Positions 17,973 to 26,410 of a stretch of DNA of 29,584 nucleotides are shown piece after piece. Every line of letters begins with the position of its first letter. Position 1 is the first letter of the stretch. This DNA comes from Desulfovibrio sp. A2 (GTDB lineage Bacteria > Desulfobacterota > Desulfovibrionia > Desulfovibrionales > Desulfovibrionaceae). The notes beneath the pieces were generated by a model. That model worked only from the letters and a program-made list of their open reading frames with translations, was not told the origin of the DNA and did not search any database. A program made the translations under genes and the position numbers. The stretch covers positions 1 to 29,584 of the forward strand of contig NZ_AGFG01000038.1 in NCBI RefSeq assembly GCF_000226255.1, read 5' to 3'.

Positions 17973-20012
17973 ATGAAACTGAACTTGCGCGCGCAGTTCC
18001 TGCTGCCCATCGTGGGCGTCGTCGTGCTGTCCATGGCGGCGTCGGGCGCGTTGTCCTACCGCAACGCCACCGATGCCCTGTGGAACGGCTACATTTCCAC
18101 GGCCAACGAAATCGCCGCCACGGCCAGCCTGGGCTTTACCGAACGGGTGGGCGACCTGCGCACCACCCTCACCTCGCAGGCCAAGGCCGCCGACATCACC
18201 GGCGTGCTCACGCCCGGCGGCGCGGCCCCCGATCCCGCGGGCACGTCCAACGCCGCCCTGCGCGACATCATGGAGGCCAACCCGGTGCTCCAGGCCGTCA
18301 ACATCATCGGGCCGGACGGCATCGTGGCGGCCAGCACCCGCCCCGACAGCATAGGGCGCGACAACCTGGCCGAGCGCGACTACTTTCGCAACGGCATGCG
18401 CGGTGAAACGACCATCACCGACGCCTTCATGAGCAAGATCAGCAACGCGCCGGTATTCGTGCTGGCCGTGCCCATCCGCAAGGACGGCAAGGTGCTGGGC
18501 GTGCTCTCCGCGCCGGTGGACCTGGCCGTGCTGTCCGCCCGGCTGGTGGACCCGGTGAAGGTGGGCAAGAACGGCTATGCCTTCCTGGTGGCGCGTTCCG
18601 GCAAGCTGGCCGCGCACCCCAGGAAGGATCTGCTGCTGAAGCTGGACCTGAACGAACTCGACTGGGGCAAGAAGCTCATCGCCCGGCGCTCCGGCACCCT
18701 GGAATACGAATTCGAGGGCCAGCACAAGGCGGCCGCCTTCACCCTGAACGAAACCACCGGCTGGATCATCGCGGTGAACGTCAGCGCGTCGGACATCGCC
18801 GCGTCGGTCACGGGCATCCGCAACGCGGCCATGGCCGCGGGGGGCGGGGCCATCGTGCTGGTGTGTCTTGTGGTGTTCTGGATCGTGCGCGGGGTGACGC
18901 GGGCGCTGGGGTCCAGCGTGTCCTTCGCGCAGGCCGTGGCGGACGGCGACCTTGGCCGCAGCCTCGATCTGCGCCGCAACGACGAAATCGGCACGCTGGC
19001 AGACGCCCTGCGCACCATGGTGGGCAACCTGCGCGAGATGATCGCCACGGCGGACCACAAGACCGCAGAAGCCGAGGAACAGACCCGCCGCGCCGAACAC
19101 GCCGTGCAGGAGGCCGAGGCCGCCAAGCGCCACGCCGAGGAAGCCCGCCGCGAAGGCATGCTGCAGGCCGCCGGGCAACTGGACGTCATCGTCATGCGCG
19201 TGGGCGCCGCGTCCGAGGAACTGGCCGCGCAGATCGAACAGTCGTCGCGCGGCACCGAGGTACAGCGCGAACGCACGGCGGAGGCCGCAACGGCCATGGA
19301 CCAGATGAACGCCAGCGTGCTGGAGGTGGCGCGCAACGCCACCGACGCCGCGGAAAGCGCCGACCGGGCGCGCGCCACGGCCCAGGAAGGAGCCGGAGTC
19401 GTGGAGTCCGTGGTGGACGCCATCGACGAGGTCAGCCGCCACGCGGGCGAACTGACCCGCAGCCTGGGCGACCTGGGCACCAGGGCCCAGGGCATCGGCC
19501 GCATCATGGGCGTCATCAGCGACATCGCCGACCAGACCAACCTGCTGGCGCTGAACGCGGCCATCGAGGCGGCCCGCGCCGGCGACGCCGGGCGCGGCTT
19601 CGCCGTTGTCGCCGACGAGGTGCGCAAGCTGGCCGAAAAGACCATGAACGCCACCCGCGAGGTGGACGAGGCGGTGCGCGCCATCCAGACCGGCACCCGC
19701 GAGAACATCCGGGGCATGGAGGAGGCGTCGGGCGCGGTGAGCCGCAGCACCGAACTGGCCACCGTGGCGGGCCGCTCGCTGGGCGACATCGTAACCATCG
19801 TGCAGACCACCGCCGATCAGGTGCGGTCCATCGCCACGGCGTCGGAAGAACAGTCCGCCGCCAGCGAGCAGATCAACCGGGGCACCGAGGAAGTGAACCG
19901 CATCGCCACCGAAACCGCCGACGCCATGAACCAGTCCGCCGCCGCCGTGTCCGAACTGGCCCGCATGGCGGCCGAACTGCGCGGCCTGGTGGAGGAACTG
20001 AAGCAGGCGTAG
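17973..20012 (+). CDS. Methyl-accepting chemotaxis protein with periplasmic Cache-type sensor
   Basis: The 679-residue receptor begins with a membrane helix (residues 8-28, [21 protein letters not shown]). A dCache-like periplasmic sensor of about 255 residues follows, with [29 protein letters not shown] and [16 protein letters not shown], typical of small-molecule binding Cache domains. A second membrane helix lies near 286-308, then HAMP, coiled coil and the signalling hairpin [20 protein letters not shown], identical in core to the DcrH-like receptor. There is no C-terminal CheR/CheB pentapeptide. I chose ATG 17973 because the membrane helix starts right after it; ATG 17940 is in frame and possible. 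Ribosome sites for both are G-runs. The gene sits behind the GEMM-I riboswitch, which suggests second-messenger control of its expression; ligand of the sensor is unknown. Confidence 0.93.
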   Translation: MKLNLRAQFLLPIVGVVVLSMAASGALSYRNATDALWNGYISTANEIAATASLGFTERVGDLRTTLTSQAKAADITGVLTPGGAAPDPAGTSNAALRDIMEANPVLQAVNIIGPDGIVAASTRPDSIGRDNLAERDYFRNGMRGETTITDAFMSKISNAPVFVLAVPIRKDGKVLGVLSAPVDLAVLSARLVDPVKVGKNGYAFLVARSGKLAAHPRKDLLLKLDLNELDWGKKLIARRSGTLEYEFEGQHKAAAFTLNETTGWIIAVNVSASDIAASVTGIRNAAMAAGGGAIVLVCLVVFWIVRGVTRALGSSVSFAQAVADGDLGRSLDLRRNDEIGTLADALRTMVGNLREMIATADHKTAEAEEQTRRAEHAVQEAEAAKRHAEEARREGMLQAAGQLDVIVMRVGAASEELAAQIEQSSRGTEVQRERTAEAATAMDQMNASVLEVARNATDAAESADRARATAQEGAGVVESVVDAIDEVSRHAGELTRSLGDLGTRAQGIGRIMGVISDIADQTNLLALNAAIEAARAGDAGRGFAVVADEVRKLAEKTMNATREVDEAVRAIQTGTRENIRGMEEASGAVSRSTELATVAGRSLGDIVTIVQTTADQVRSIATASEEQSAASEQINRGTEEVNRIATETADAMNQSAAAVSELARMAAELRGLVEELKQA

Positions 20013-20129
20013 CCCGCGTCCTCCCTGCACGGCCCTGCCCGACAGCAGGGCCATTTCGGGCCGAGCAAGCCCGGACCGGACATATCCGGACCGAGCCTAT
20101 CCGGGCCGGACAGACACGAAACACGACAA

Positions 20130-20155
20130 GGCCCCCGCGCGAGCGGGGGCCTTTT
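20130..20155. terminator. Terminator between convergent chemoreceptor and permease genes
   Basis: A 9-bp perfect stem (GGCCCCCGC / GCGGGGGCC) with GCGA loop is followed by TTTT on the plus strand, 117 bases after the receptor stop. AA precedes the stem, so it can also act, more weakly, for the minus-strand permease gene that ends at 20194. Confidence 0.8.
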
Positions 20156-20193
20156 GCATCGTCGAACCGGCATGGCTCTGGAGCCTGCGCCAC

Positions 20194-21630
20194 TTACCGG
20201 ACTGGCCCGCCGTCCTTGGGGGCCATCTCGGCGGCCACCTCGGCGTACATGGTCAGGGCCACCATGGCGAAGGTGAGCAGCAGCGGCCCGTACAACAGGC
20301 CCAGCATGCCGAACATGTTCAACCCGCCCAGGATGGCCAGGAACAGGTAGAGCATGGGAATGCCCGCGCCTTCCTTCATGAACCACGCCCGCAGCAGGCC
20401 GTCGGAGCTGGAAACCAGCACCGCGCACCACCCCAGCAGGAACACCGCCCTCCACGTCTCGCCCGAAAGGTACAGGTAGGCCGTAGCCGGAGCCCAGATG
20501 AGCGCGGTGCCCACCACGGGAATCATGGCCGCGAAGGACATGGCGAAGCCCCAGAACAGCGCGGGCAGGCCCACCAGGGCAAAGCCCACCGCGCCGATGA
20601 CGCCCTGGAACACCGCCACCAGCACCCCGCCCATGAACACCGAGCGGGCAACGCCGCGCAGGGCCGAGATCAGCCGGTCCTCCTGGGCGTGGGCCAGCGG
20701 CGAGACGCGCTTGACGAAGGCCAGCATCTGACGCCCGTCGCGCAGCAGAAAGTACAGGATGAACAGCATCAGCAGGAAATGGCCGAACAGGTACACCGCG
20801 TTGCCCACACCGGCGGTGATGCCGTGCAGCACGGCTTCCCCGGCCTGACGGGCCGCGCCCAGCAAGGTGCCGCGCAGGCTGGCCGGGTCGAAGTCTGCAA
20901 TGTCCGAGGCGTCGATGCCGAAATCGGCCAGGGTCTGGGTGACCCACACCGAAAGTTCGTGCAGCCGGGCCAGCCCCAGTTCCACCGGCGCGGGCAACGA
21001 GCCCGCCGTGGATGCGGCGGTGGCGGTTCCGTCGGCAGCGCCGCTGCCGGACGCGGCGTAGAAGGCCATGGCCGCGCGGGCCAGGGCGCGGGCCTGCGGA
21101 ACCAGCGCGGCCACGAACACGGCCAGCGGCGCGGCCACGCACAACAGCAGGGTAGCGATGGTGGACGCCGCCGCAAGGTCCGGCTGGCCCACTCGACGGG
21201 CGATGCGCTCCCGCAGGGGCGCGGCCAGCGCGGCCACCACGATGGCCACGGCAAGGGTATGGATGAACGGACGGGCCAGCAGCCAGCCGATGCCCACGGC
21301 CACCACGGCCAGCAGGGCCAGCCACACCCGCGTGGGCGCGGCGTGGGCCAAGGCGGATGCGGGACCGGATGCGGGCGGCGGGACGGAAGTGGCGGAAGCG
21401 CCCGCAGGGGCCGACGCTTCCGGCTGGCCCGCAGGTTGCCCGGCGGGGCTATCGTTCACGGATTCGGTACGGACGGAAGGGCACCCCGCACAGGACGACG
21501 GGGCGAACGGGTCCGCGCCTTGCGGGGGGACATCGCCGGGGCATCCCCCGCAGGGCGGGGAAAGACGCGTGGCGGCACGGCGCAGCACCGGCCGGGCGGC
21601 ACGACGGGGGGAATGTACAGGAGTACTCAT
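20194..21630 (-). CDS. AI-2E family transporter (TqsA/PerM-like permease)
   Basis: This is a 478-residue inner-membrane protein of the AI-2E/UPF0118 family, whose members include the AI-2 exporter TqsA but whose substrates are mostly unknown. About eight hydrophobic stretches are seen, beginning with WLALLAVVAVGIGWLLARPF near residue 103. The family-typical middle region (LFILYFLLRDGR, FQGVIGAVGFALVGLPALFWG, MIPVVGTALIWAPA) and the C-terminal LGGLNMFGMLGLLYGPLLL are clear. Odd is the N-terminal 100-residue extension, rich in Pro/Ala/Ser with two CxxC pairs (PPCGGCPG, SSCAGCPS). The ATG at 21630 has no visible Shine-Dalgarno, and a downstream start (for example GTG at VNDSPAGQ) would remove the cysteines; the true start is uncertain. 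Confidence 0.85.
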   Translation of the reverse strand: MSTPVHSPRRAARPVLRRAATRLSPPCGGCPGDVPPQGADPFAPSSCAGCPSVRTESVNDSPAGQPAGQPEASAPAGASATSVPPPASGPASALAHAAPTRVWLALLAVVAVGIGWLLARPFIHTLAVAIVVAALAAPLRERIARRVGQPDLAAASTIATLLLCVAAPLAVFVAALVPQARALARAAMAFYAASGSGAADGTATAASTAGSLPAPVELGLARLHELSVWVTQTLADFGIDASDIADFDPASLRGTLLGAARQAGEAVLHGITAGVGNAVYLFGHFLLMLFILYFLLRDGRQMLAFVKRVSPLAHAQEDRLISALRGVARSVFMGGVLVAVFQGVIGAVGFALVGLPALFWGFAMSFAAMIPVVGTALIWAPATAYLYLSGETWRAVFLLGWCAVLVSSSDGLLRAWFMKEGAGIPMLYLFLAILGGLNMFGMLGLLYGPLLLTFAMVALTMYAEVAAEMAPKDGGPVR

Positions 21631-21734
21631 GGCGCGGTGCTAGCACGCGGTGGGCGGCGAAGCAACCGCGACGCCACGACGTTGCGGTGTCTCGTGCCGT
21701 GCAGCGGGGAGAACATCGGGAAGGCCCGCACCCT

Positions 21735-22424
21735 CTACAGTTCCGCGCGCTCCAGCAGCTTCAACGGATGCAGCACCACCACCTCGCGGCGGGTCACCCG
21801 AACCAGCCCCTCGTCCTGCATCTCGCGCAGAAAGTCGCTGACGGTCTGCTGGCACGAGCCGGTCATGGCGGCCATCTGTTCCTGGGTCAGGCGCACGGGA
21901 ATCACGGCGGGTTCAAGCCAGGCCGCCTCGTCGCCCAGCACCTCGTAGGCCATGTACACCAGCAGCTTGGCCAGCCGGGTGCCCACGTCGCAGGTCATCA
22001 GGTTGCCCACCTGCTCGCCGAGGTAGCGCACCCGTCCGCCCAGCGTGGCGATGACCCTGCGCGCCGCCCCGAAGTGGCCGGAGAGGAACGTCTCGAACTC
22101 GTCCCGCCCCGCCTCGCGCAGCACGCACGGGGTCAGGGCCTGGGCGTTGGCCTTGCGCGGCACCGAATCCAGCACCTCGGCCAGGCCGAACATCTCGCCC
22201 CGCCTGCGCAAAAAGAAGATGGGCTCCTTGCCCGACGGCGCGATGCGGAAGATGCGCACAATGCCCTGCTCCACGTAGAAGCACGAATCGCCGGAGTCTT
22301 CCTCGAAGAACACCATGTCGTTCTTCGCAAAGTCCCTCCGGCGCGACAACGCCAGAAACGCCGCCCGCTCGTCCGGCAGGTCGGCGAAAAAGTCTTCGGT
22401 CCAGAGATGCCAGTTGCGTTCCAT
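21735..22424 (-). CDS. Crp/Fnr-family transcriptional regulator
   Basis: This 229-residue protein has a cyclic-nucleotide-type beta-barrel (about 20-120, with KEPIFFLRRRGEMFGLAEVLD), a long dimer helix and a winged helix-turn-helix (LTQEQMAAMTGSCQQTVSDF, about 178-197). It lacks the N-terminal Cys set of oxygen-sensing FNR. Its few cysteines (in SCFYV, TPCVL, MTCDV and GSCQQ) form no evident cluster motif. The start at 22424 is supported by AGGGGGG upstream. It lies 105 bases downstream of the AprB-like gene on the same strand, so it may belong to that transcript and control it. A candidate operator for such a regulator lies before the AprA-like gene. HcpR-type regulators of this family exist in Desulfovibrio, but I cannot assign it to that group. 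Confidence 0.9.
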   Translation of the reverse strand: MERNWHLWTEDFFADLPDERAAFLALSRRRDFAKNDMVFFEEDSGDSCFYVEQGIVRIFRIAPSGKEPIFFLRRRGEMFGLAEVLDSVPRKANAQALTPCVLREAGRDEFETFLSGHFGAARRVIATLGGRVRYLGEQVGNLMTCDVGTRLAKLLVYMAYEVLGDEAAWLEPAVIPVRLTQEQMAAMTGSCQQTVSDFLREMQDEGLVRVTRREVVVLHPLKLLERAEL

Positions 22425-22529
22425 GGGCCCCCCTGACGGAGAGCGTAGTGCTCCTGCGGCATATGGCAAGGGGGCAAAGGCGGTATCGGACAGCGCATGG
22501 CCGTGCCGCCCCCGCCCCCCGGAGTGTGA

Positions 22530-22886
22530 TTACGCGTTCTTGTCAGTCTGGGTGGCCGGGGCCACGGCCAGACGGTTGCGGTATTTGTACGTGGTTTCCA
22601 CGCCGTGGATGTCCACGCACTTCCAGGTGATGTGTTCCTTGCCCATGATGGGGCGCAGGGACGCCTTGTGGTACCCCAACTGGTAGGGGATGCGCGTCTC
22701 TATGGCGGCGCGGGGACAGGCCTTGGTGCAGGACATGCAGTCCCAGCAGTCGCGCGTGCAGCGGCAGCGGGCCTTGCCCGTGGCTGCGTCCACCACCATC
22801 AGGTTGCCGGGGCAGGCTTCTTCGCAGCGCGATTCGGGCAGCCCTTCGCAGCCGTTGCACTTTTCGGTCAGTATTCTCGGCGGCAT
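22530..22886 (-). CDS. AprB-like ferredoxin (two [4Fe-4S] clusters)
   Basis: The 118-residue protein resembles the beta subunit of adenylylsulfate (APS) reductase. The first Cys set is Cys10/Cys13 (KCNGCEG) with Cys21 and Cys25 (RCEEACPGNLMVVD), closely following the pattern of AprB (KCDGC...C...CPNDLMILD). The second set, DCWDCMSCTKACPRAAI, parallels AprB's ACWECYSCIKICPQGAI. The following GKEHITWKCVDIHGVETTYKY parallels the AprB beta-sheet segment. It lacks the long AprB C-terminal tail that wraps AprA in the dissimilatory enzyme (about 165 residues there), and fits better with shorter AprB-like ferredoxins. It would pass electrons to or from the neighbouring flavoprotein. The start at 22886 has GGAGGAACAC upstream, 27 bases from the flavoprotein stop, so the two are co-translated. 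Confidence 0.88.
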   Translation of the reverse strand: MPPRILTEKCNGCEGLPESRCEEACPGNLMVVDAATGKARCRCTRDCWDCMSCTKACPRAAIETRIPYQLGYHKASLRPIMGKEHITWKCVDIHGVETTYKYRNRLAVAPATQTDKNA

Positions 22887-22913
22887 GTGTTCCTCCGTCC
22901 GGATGAGATGCGG

Positions 22914-24698
22914 TTAAGCCTTGAACCGGTCGCCAGGGACCAGCTGCTCGTAGGGCCGGGTGAAGGCGGTCACCTCGCCGGTGGCCGGGTCGCGCCGGGT
23001 TTCCACGAAGCAGTCGAAGTTGGCGTCGTCGCGGCCAGGGTAGTCGCTGCGGGTCTGCCACCCGGCCCAGCGGGTTTCGCGGCGGGCCTTCAGGTGGTGT
23101 ACCACGGCCTCGGCCACGTCCACGCGGTCCATGGTCTCGTTGGCCTGCATCAGGTCGTGCAGGTCGGCGGCCTTCAGGTAGGCAAACTGCGATTGCAGCA
23201 TCTTGATGTGGCGCAGGGCGTAATCCAGGCGTTCCTCGTTGGTGCGGTAGAACTGCGAGCTGCCGCCCGCGTACTCGTCCATCAGGCGCTGGAGGCGTTC
23301 CTTCATCTCGGTGGGGGTCACGCCGTCGTAGTCCTTGCCGCGCAGCAGCGGCGCGTACACGCGAGCCTTTTCGGACTCCACCTGCGCGCTGACGGCGGCT
23401 TCGTCGGGCGTTTCAAGGCCCGCCGCCATGTAGGCAATGGCCCCGCGCGCGGCCAGCTTGCCTTCCGCCGCGCAGCCGCCCACGAACTTGTTGGGGTTGC
23501 CGCCCGCCGTCTCGCCCGCCGCGAACAGGCCGGGCACGGTGGTCATGCGCTGCATGTCCACCCAGAAGCCGCCCATGGTGTGGCCGCCCATGATGTACGG
23601 GTCGGACCCGTAGATCTCGATGGGCTCCTTGGTCACGTCCTGCCCCCGGCTGGCCAGGAACAGCACGAACGACGGACGCTCGTTGAGGTAGTCGGTCATC
23701 ATGGCCTGCACCAGTTCGGGGGCCATGTTGCGGGTGTCGCAGTAGCAGGGACCGCGCCCGGCCAACCATTCCTCCATGGGGGCGTTGGCCCGGATGAAGC
23801 GCGGGGCCGCGTCGCCGCCGAGGTGGGCGTAGCGGCTCATGACCCGCTCGTCCTTGCAGTTGATGATGGGGGCCTTGTACCCCACCGAAATGGTGTCCAC
23901 GGGGCCGCAGAAGTCTTTGGTGCGGGTGGCCACCCAACGCTGTTCGAGCGACGACAGCTCCGCGCCCTGGCGGAAGCCCATGGCGTAGCCGGACCCCACG
24001 CAGTAGGGGCACATCCAGATCTGCGCGCCGCTGTCGGTGGAATCGGCCGTGTACGACTTGTACAGGGTGCCCGCACCGCCGGTGGAAACCACCACGGACC
24101 TGGCGCGGAACACGTAGAACAGGCCGTCGCGCACGCCAAGGCCCATGGCCCCCACGCAGCGGCCGCCGTCCATGAGCAGGCCGGTGCCCACCACGCGGTT
24201 GTACACCTCGGCCCCGGCCTCGATGGCCTTCTCGGCCATGATGGGCTTCAGCTGTTCGCCGTGGATGGAGATGTCCCACTTGCCGCGATAGCGAATCTTG
24301 CCGTTCTCGTCGCGCAGGATGGGCAGGCCCCAACGCTCCAGGTCGTCGATGGCCTCGTTGAGTTCCTCGGCGTTGCTGAGGGCCAGGTCCTCGCGCAGGG
24401 GGCCGCCACCCACCTGGGCGCGGCTCCAGCGCACCAGGTCTTCCGGGGTCTTGCCTTCGGGGATGTAGGTGTTCAGGGCGTCCATGCCCGCCGAACACGC
24501 GCCGGAACGCATGATCTCGGCCTTTTCCATGATCACCACGCGCAGCGACGGATCAAGCCGCTTGGCCTCGGTGGCCACGAAACACCCGGCGTTGCCGCCG
24601 CCAATGATCAACAGGTCGCACTCCACCGTTTCCGTGCGCACCTCCGCAAGGCTGCGCGGCGCGATGTCCACGGCCCTGCTGGCCTTTCTGTTCGCCAT
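22914..24698 (-). CDS. AprA-like FAD flavoprotein (fumarate reductase / APS reductase alpha superfamily)
   Basis: This 594-residue FAD enzyme has the Rossmann motif LLIIGGGNAGCF (29-40), FAD-binding RSGACSAGMDALNTY (64-78; Asn76 sits where AprA has its catalytic-region Asn), STGGAGTLYKSYT, GRGPCYCDTRN, IMGGHTMGGFWVD and the C-terminal LFAAGETAGGNPNKFVGG. It is clearly nearer to AprA than to succinate dehydrogenase. It is about 70 residues shorter than dissimilatory AprA, and the AprA segment RFKDGYGPVGAWF, which shapes the APS pocket, is replaced by a different stretch (around ERVMSRYAHLGGDAAPRF). It may be a shorter APS-reductase-type enzyme, as seen in assimilatory clusters of anaerobes, or act on another substrate. 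GGGAGA precedes the ATG at 24698, so the in-frame extension upstream is rejected. Confidence 0.9.
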   Translation of the reverse strand: MANRKASRAVDIAPRSLAEVRTETVECDLLIIGGGNAGCFVATEAKRLDPSLRVVIMEKAEIMRSGACSAGMDALNTYIPEGKTPEDLVRWSRAQVGGGPLREDLALSNAEELNEAIDDLERWGLPILRDENGKIRYRGKWDISIHGEQLKPIMAEKAIEAGAEVYNRVVGTGLLMDGGRCVGAMGLGVRDGLFYVFRARSVVVSTGGAGTLYKSYTADSTDSGAQIWMCPYCVGSGYAMGFRQGAELSSLEQRWVATRTKDFCGPVDTISVGYKAPIINCKDERVMSRYAHLGGDAAPRFIRANAPMEEWLAGRGPCYCDTRNMAPELVQAMMTDYLNERPSFVLFLASRGQDVTKEPIEIYGSDPYIMGGHTMGGFWVDMQRMTTVPGLFAAGETAGGNPNKFVGGCAAEGKLAARGAIAYMAAGLETPDEAAVSAQVESEKARVYAPLLRGKDYDGVTPTEMKERLQRLMDEYAGGSSQFYRTNEERLDYALRHIKMLQSQFAYLKAADLHDLMQANETMDRVDVAEAVVHHLKARRETRWAGWQTRSDYPGRDDANFDCFVETRRDPATGEVTAFTRPYEQLVPGDRFKA

Positions 24699-24806
24699 GT
24701 CGTTTCTCCCGACGTTGATTGGATACGTTACGGATGCGCCGCAGGGGCTCAAGAATCTTCTCTGGTTTGAAGTCCTGCGCAACTGCCACCCGGCGGCGCA
24801 GGGATT

Positions 24807-24852
24807 TTGTGCGCTGACAAGGAGAACGAGTCCGGCATGGAGGAGTATACTC
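24807..24852 (-). promoter_or_regulatory. Candidate Fnr-type operator and promoter before the AprA-like gene
   Basis: In the 221 bases between tauE-like and aprA-like genes, TTGTGCGCTGACAA (24807-24820) is a 14-base near-palindrome of the TTGT-N6-ACAA form used by Crp/Fnr-type regulators. On the minus strand it lies about 24 bases downstream of TATACT (24849-24844), a good -10 sequence without a clear -35, and within the palindrome GAGTATACTC (24843-24852). A 9-base inverted repeat TCCGGCATG / CATGCCGGA (24831-24839, 24869-24877) encloses this. If real, the operator would fit repression. No experimental or comparative support is available here. Confidence 0.3.
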
Positions 24853-24919
24853 TTCTCGTATTCGACGACATGCCGGACGAAGTTAGACGCAGTCAGCGCG
24901 CAAAAGACCAAGCCGCAGC

Positions 24920-25984
24920 CTACGCGCTGCCAAGGCCCAGCTTAATGCCCATATACTGCAACCCCACGAAGATCAGCAGGATGCCGAACAGCAGGCGCAG
25001 GTAGCGGGTGTCCACCACGCAGCCCAGACGCCGCCCGAAGTTGGCCCCGCAGTAGCCGCCCAGCATGGCGAACACGGCCAGTTGGTAGATGACGGTGTCG
25101 GCCACGCCGCGCACGATGAACTGCGAGCCGATGTTGGCCACCTTGACGAAGTTGCCGGTGCCCACGGCCACCATCATGGGCAGGCCGAAGGCCGCGTGCA
25201 GCATGGGGGTGAACAAAAAGCCCCCGCCCACGCCAATGATGCCGGTAACGGCGGCGATGAAGAAATTGCCGAAGGCCGGGAACAGGATGTTGGTGCGGTA
25301 GGGCACGCCGTTCCATTCGCCGCCCGCATACAGCAGGCCCTGCTTTTCGGTGGCCACGAAGCCGCCGCTCTTGGCCGGGGCGGGGCGAATGCCGCGCCAC
25401 AGCATCCAGAACGCCGCGCCGAAGACCAGCACGGAGAAGTACATCTTCAGCTGTTCCGGGGTCATGCCCAGCGAAAGATACGCGCCCGCGCCCGCGCCCA
25501 GAAAGCCGGTGGCCATCATGGGGAAGGCCACCTTCATGTTGGGGGTCTTCTTGGACAGGTGCACCATTGCCGCCATCAGGCCGATGACGGCCGAGGCAAG
25601 GCTGTTGGTGCCCAGGGCCACCTTGACCGGCAGGCCCAGCCACAGGGTGTACAGGGGCACGGAGAACAGGCTGATGAACGCCCCCACCATGCCGCCCAGG
25701 AACCCGGCCACCATGCCCACGCCAATGCCCAGCACCGGCACCACGTTGACGGTGCCCCAGTTGGGGTGGCTCCAGGCCACGGTCCACGAGGGGGCCACCG
25801 ATTCCTTGACCAGCGCCAGCAGCAGCACGGCGGTCAGCGCCCACAGGATCATGTTGGCCGGGGTGCGTTCGCCCAGCACCGCCCGGATGCCCGTGAGGAA
25901 CGGGGAACAGGTGACGTCGGCGTCCGCCGCTCCGTGTGCCGGGGCCGCGCCCGCCGCCGCGCCCGTGTTGTTGGTATCCGCCAT
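24920..25984 (-). CDS. TauE/SafE family sulfite/sulfonate-type exporter
   Basis: This is a 354-residue membrane protein of the TauE/SafE (DUF81) family, which exports small anions such as sulfite, sulfoacetate or thiosulfate-like species. After a polar N-terminus of about 40 residues there is a membrane segment (MILWALTAVLLLALV), a gap, then two homologous halves. The family signatures are IGVGMVAGFLGGMVGAFISL followed by ALGTNSLASAVIG in the first half, and ITGIIGVGGGFLFTPML followed by AVGTGNFVKV in the second. The C-terminal helix ends in LRLLFGILLIFVGLQYMGIKL, also typical. The start at 25984 has GGGAGG upstream. It is the first gene of a same-strand series with the AprAB-like genes (221 bases downstream), suggesting it moves an oxyanion or sulfonate linked to their reaction. 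Confidence 0.92.
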   Translation of the reverse strand: MADTNNTGAAAGAAPAHGAADADVTCSPFLTGIRAVLGERTPANMILWALTAVLLLALVKESVAPSWTVAWSHPNWGTVNVVPVLGIGVGMVAGFLGGMVGAFISLFSVPLYTLWLGLPVKVALGTNSLASAVIGLMAAMVHLSKKTPNMKVAFPMMATGFLGAGAGAYLSLGMTPEQLKMYFSVLVFGAAFWMLWRGIRPAPAKSGGFVATEKQGLLYAGGEWNGVPYRTNILFPAFGNFFIAAVTGIIGVGGGFLFTPMLHAAFGLPMMVAVGTGNFVKVANIGSQFIVRGVADTVIYQLAVFAMLGGYCGANFGRRLGCVVDTRYLRLLFGILLIFVGLQYMGIKLGLGSA

Positions 25985-26410
25985 TCCCGCCTCCCTTGCT
26001 GGTTGAAGTGATTGTGGTGGTGAGTGCGTCCGCCTCGCCGGGGCATCCGGAATCGGACAGCCGGACGCGGGGCGTGCATCGTGTGCCACGGGAGTAGCGC
26101 GGAGGGGGCAAGGGGTTCTATCGCGGGGACGATAAACGGAGGAAACGTGATGAAAATGCCTGCGGAATGCGGGCCTGCGGGCTGGCCGGAAAGACGGCGA
26201 GCACCGCGCTCACGGGCGAACAAGGGTGGCAAAAGGAGGGCGACGTGCCGGAGGGAGCGGCCCGCACTGCTGACAACGACCGCGCGGCGGGCTATGAAAA
26301 AGCATCCCCGTCCCGGCCGCGCGGCCCGCGCCGCCCCACGAAGCGAAGACCAGGCGCGTCAGCTACGCGCCACAGGCACGCGCCGCAGACACGGGGAAGG
26401 AGGGTGCGCC
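25985..26410. other. Divergent intergenic region upstream of tauE-like gene
   Basis: These 426 bases contain no gene I can support with confidence. There is a perfect 7-bp hairpin, GGCGCGT / ACGCGCC with CAGCT loop (26353-26371), 40 bases before the GTG start of the next gene. There are also several purine-rich AGGAGG-like patches. One, at 26138-26143, precedes an ATG at 26150 that is in frame with the next gene and would extend it by 87 Arg-rich residues. Confidence 0.5.

Noticed and set aside
17698..17976. Small plus-strand open frame between riboswitch and receptor
   Set aside because: No Shine-Dalgarno sequence, low-complexity Pro/Ala/Arg translation and overlap with the receptor start; kept only as a possibility within the leader.
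17778..20054. Minus-strand open frame opposite the riboswitch-linked chemoreceptor
   Set aside because: The Gly/His-rich product is a mirror of the receptor coding strand; the plus-strand protein has all receptor domains.
24699..24911. N-terminal extension of the AprA-like protein through the upstream gap
   Set aside because: ATG 24698 has a good ribosome site and directly precedes family sequence; the extension would read through the inverted repeats and has no similarity to AprA.
26040..26100. TGGCAC-like sequence before the tauE-like gene as a sigma-54 promoter
   Set aside because: On the minus strand TGGCACACGATGCA has only eight bases between GG and GC; sigma-54 promoters need ten.
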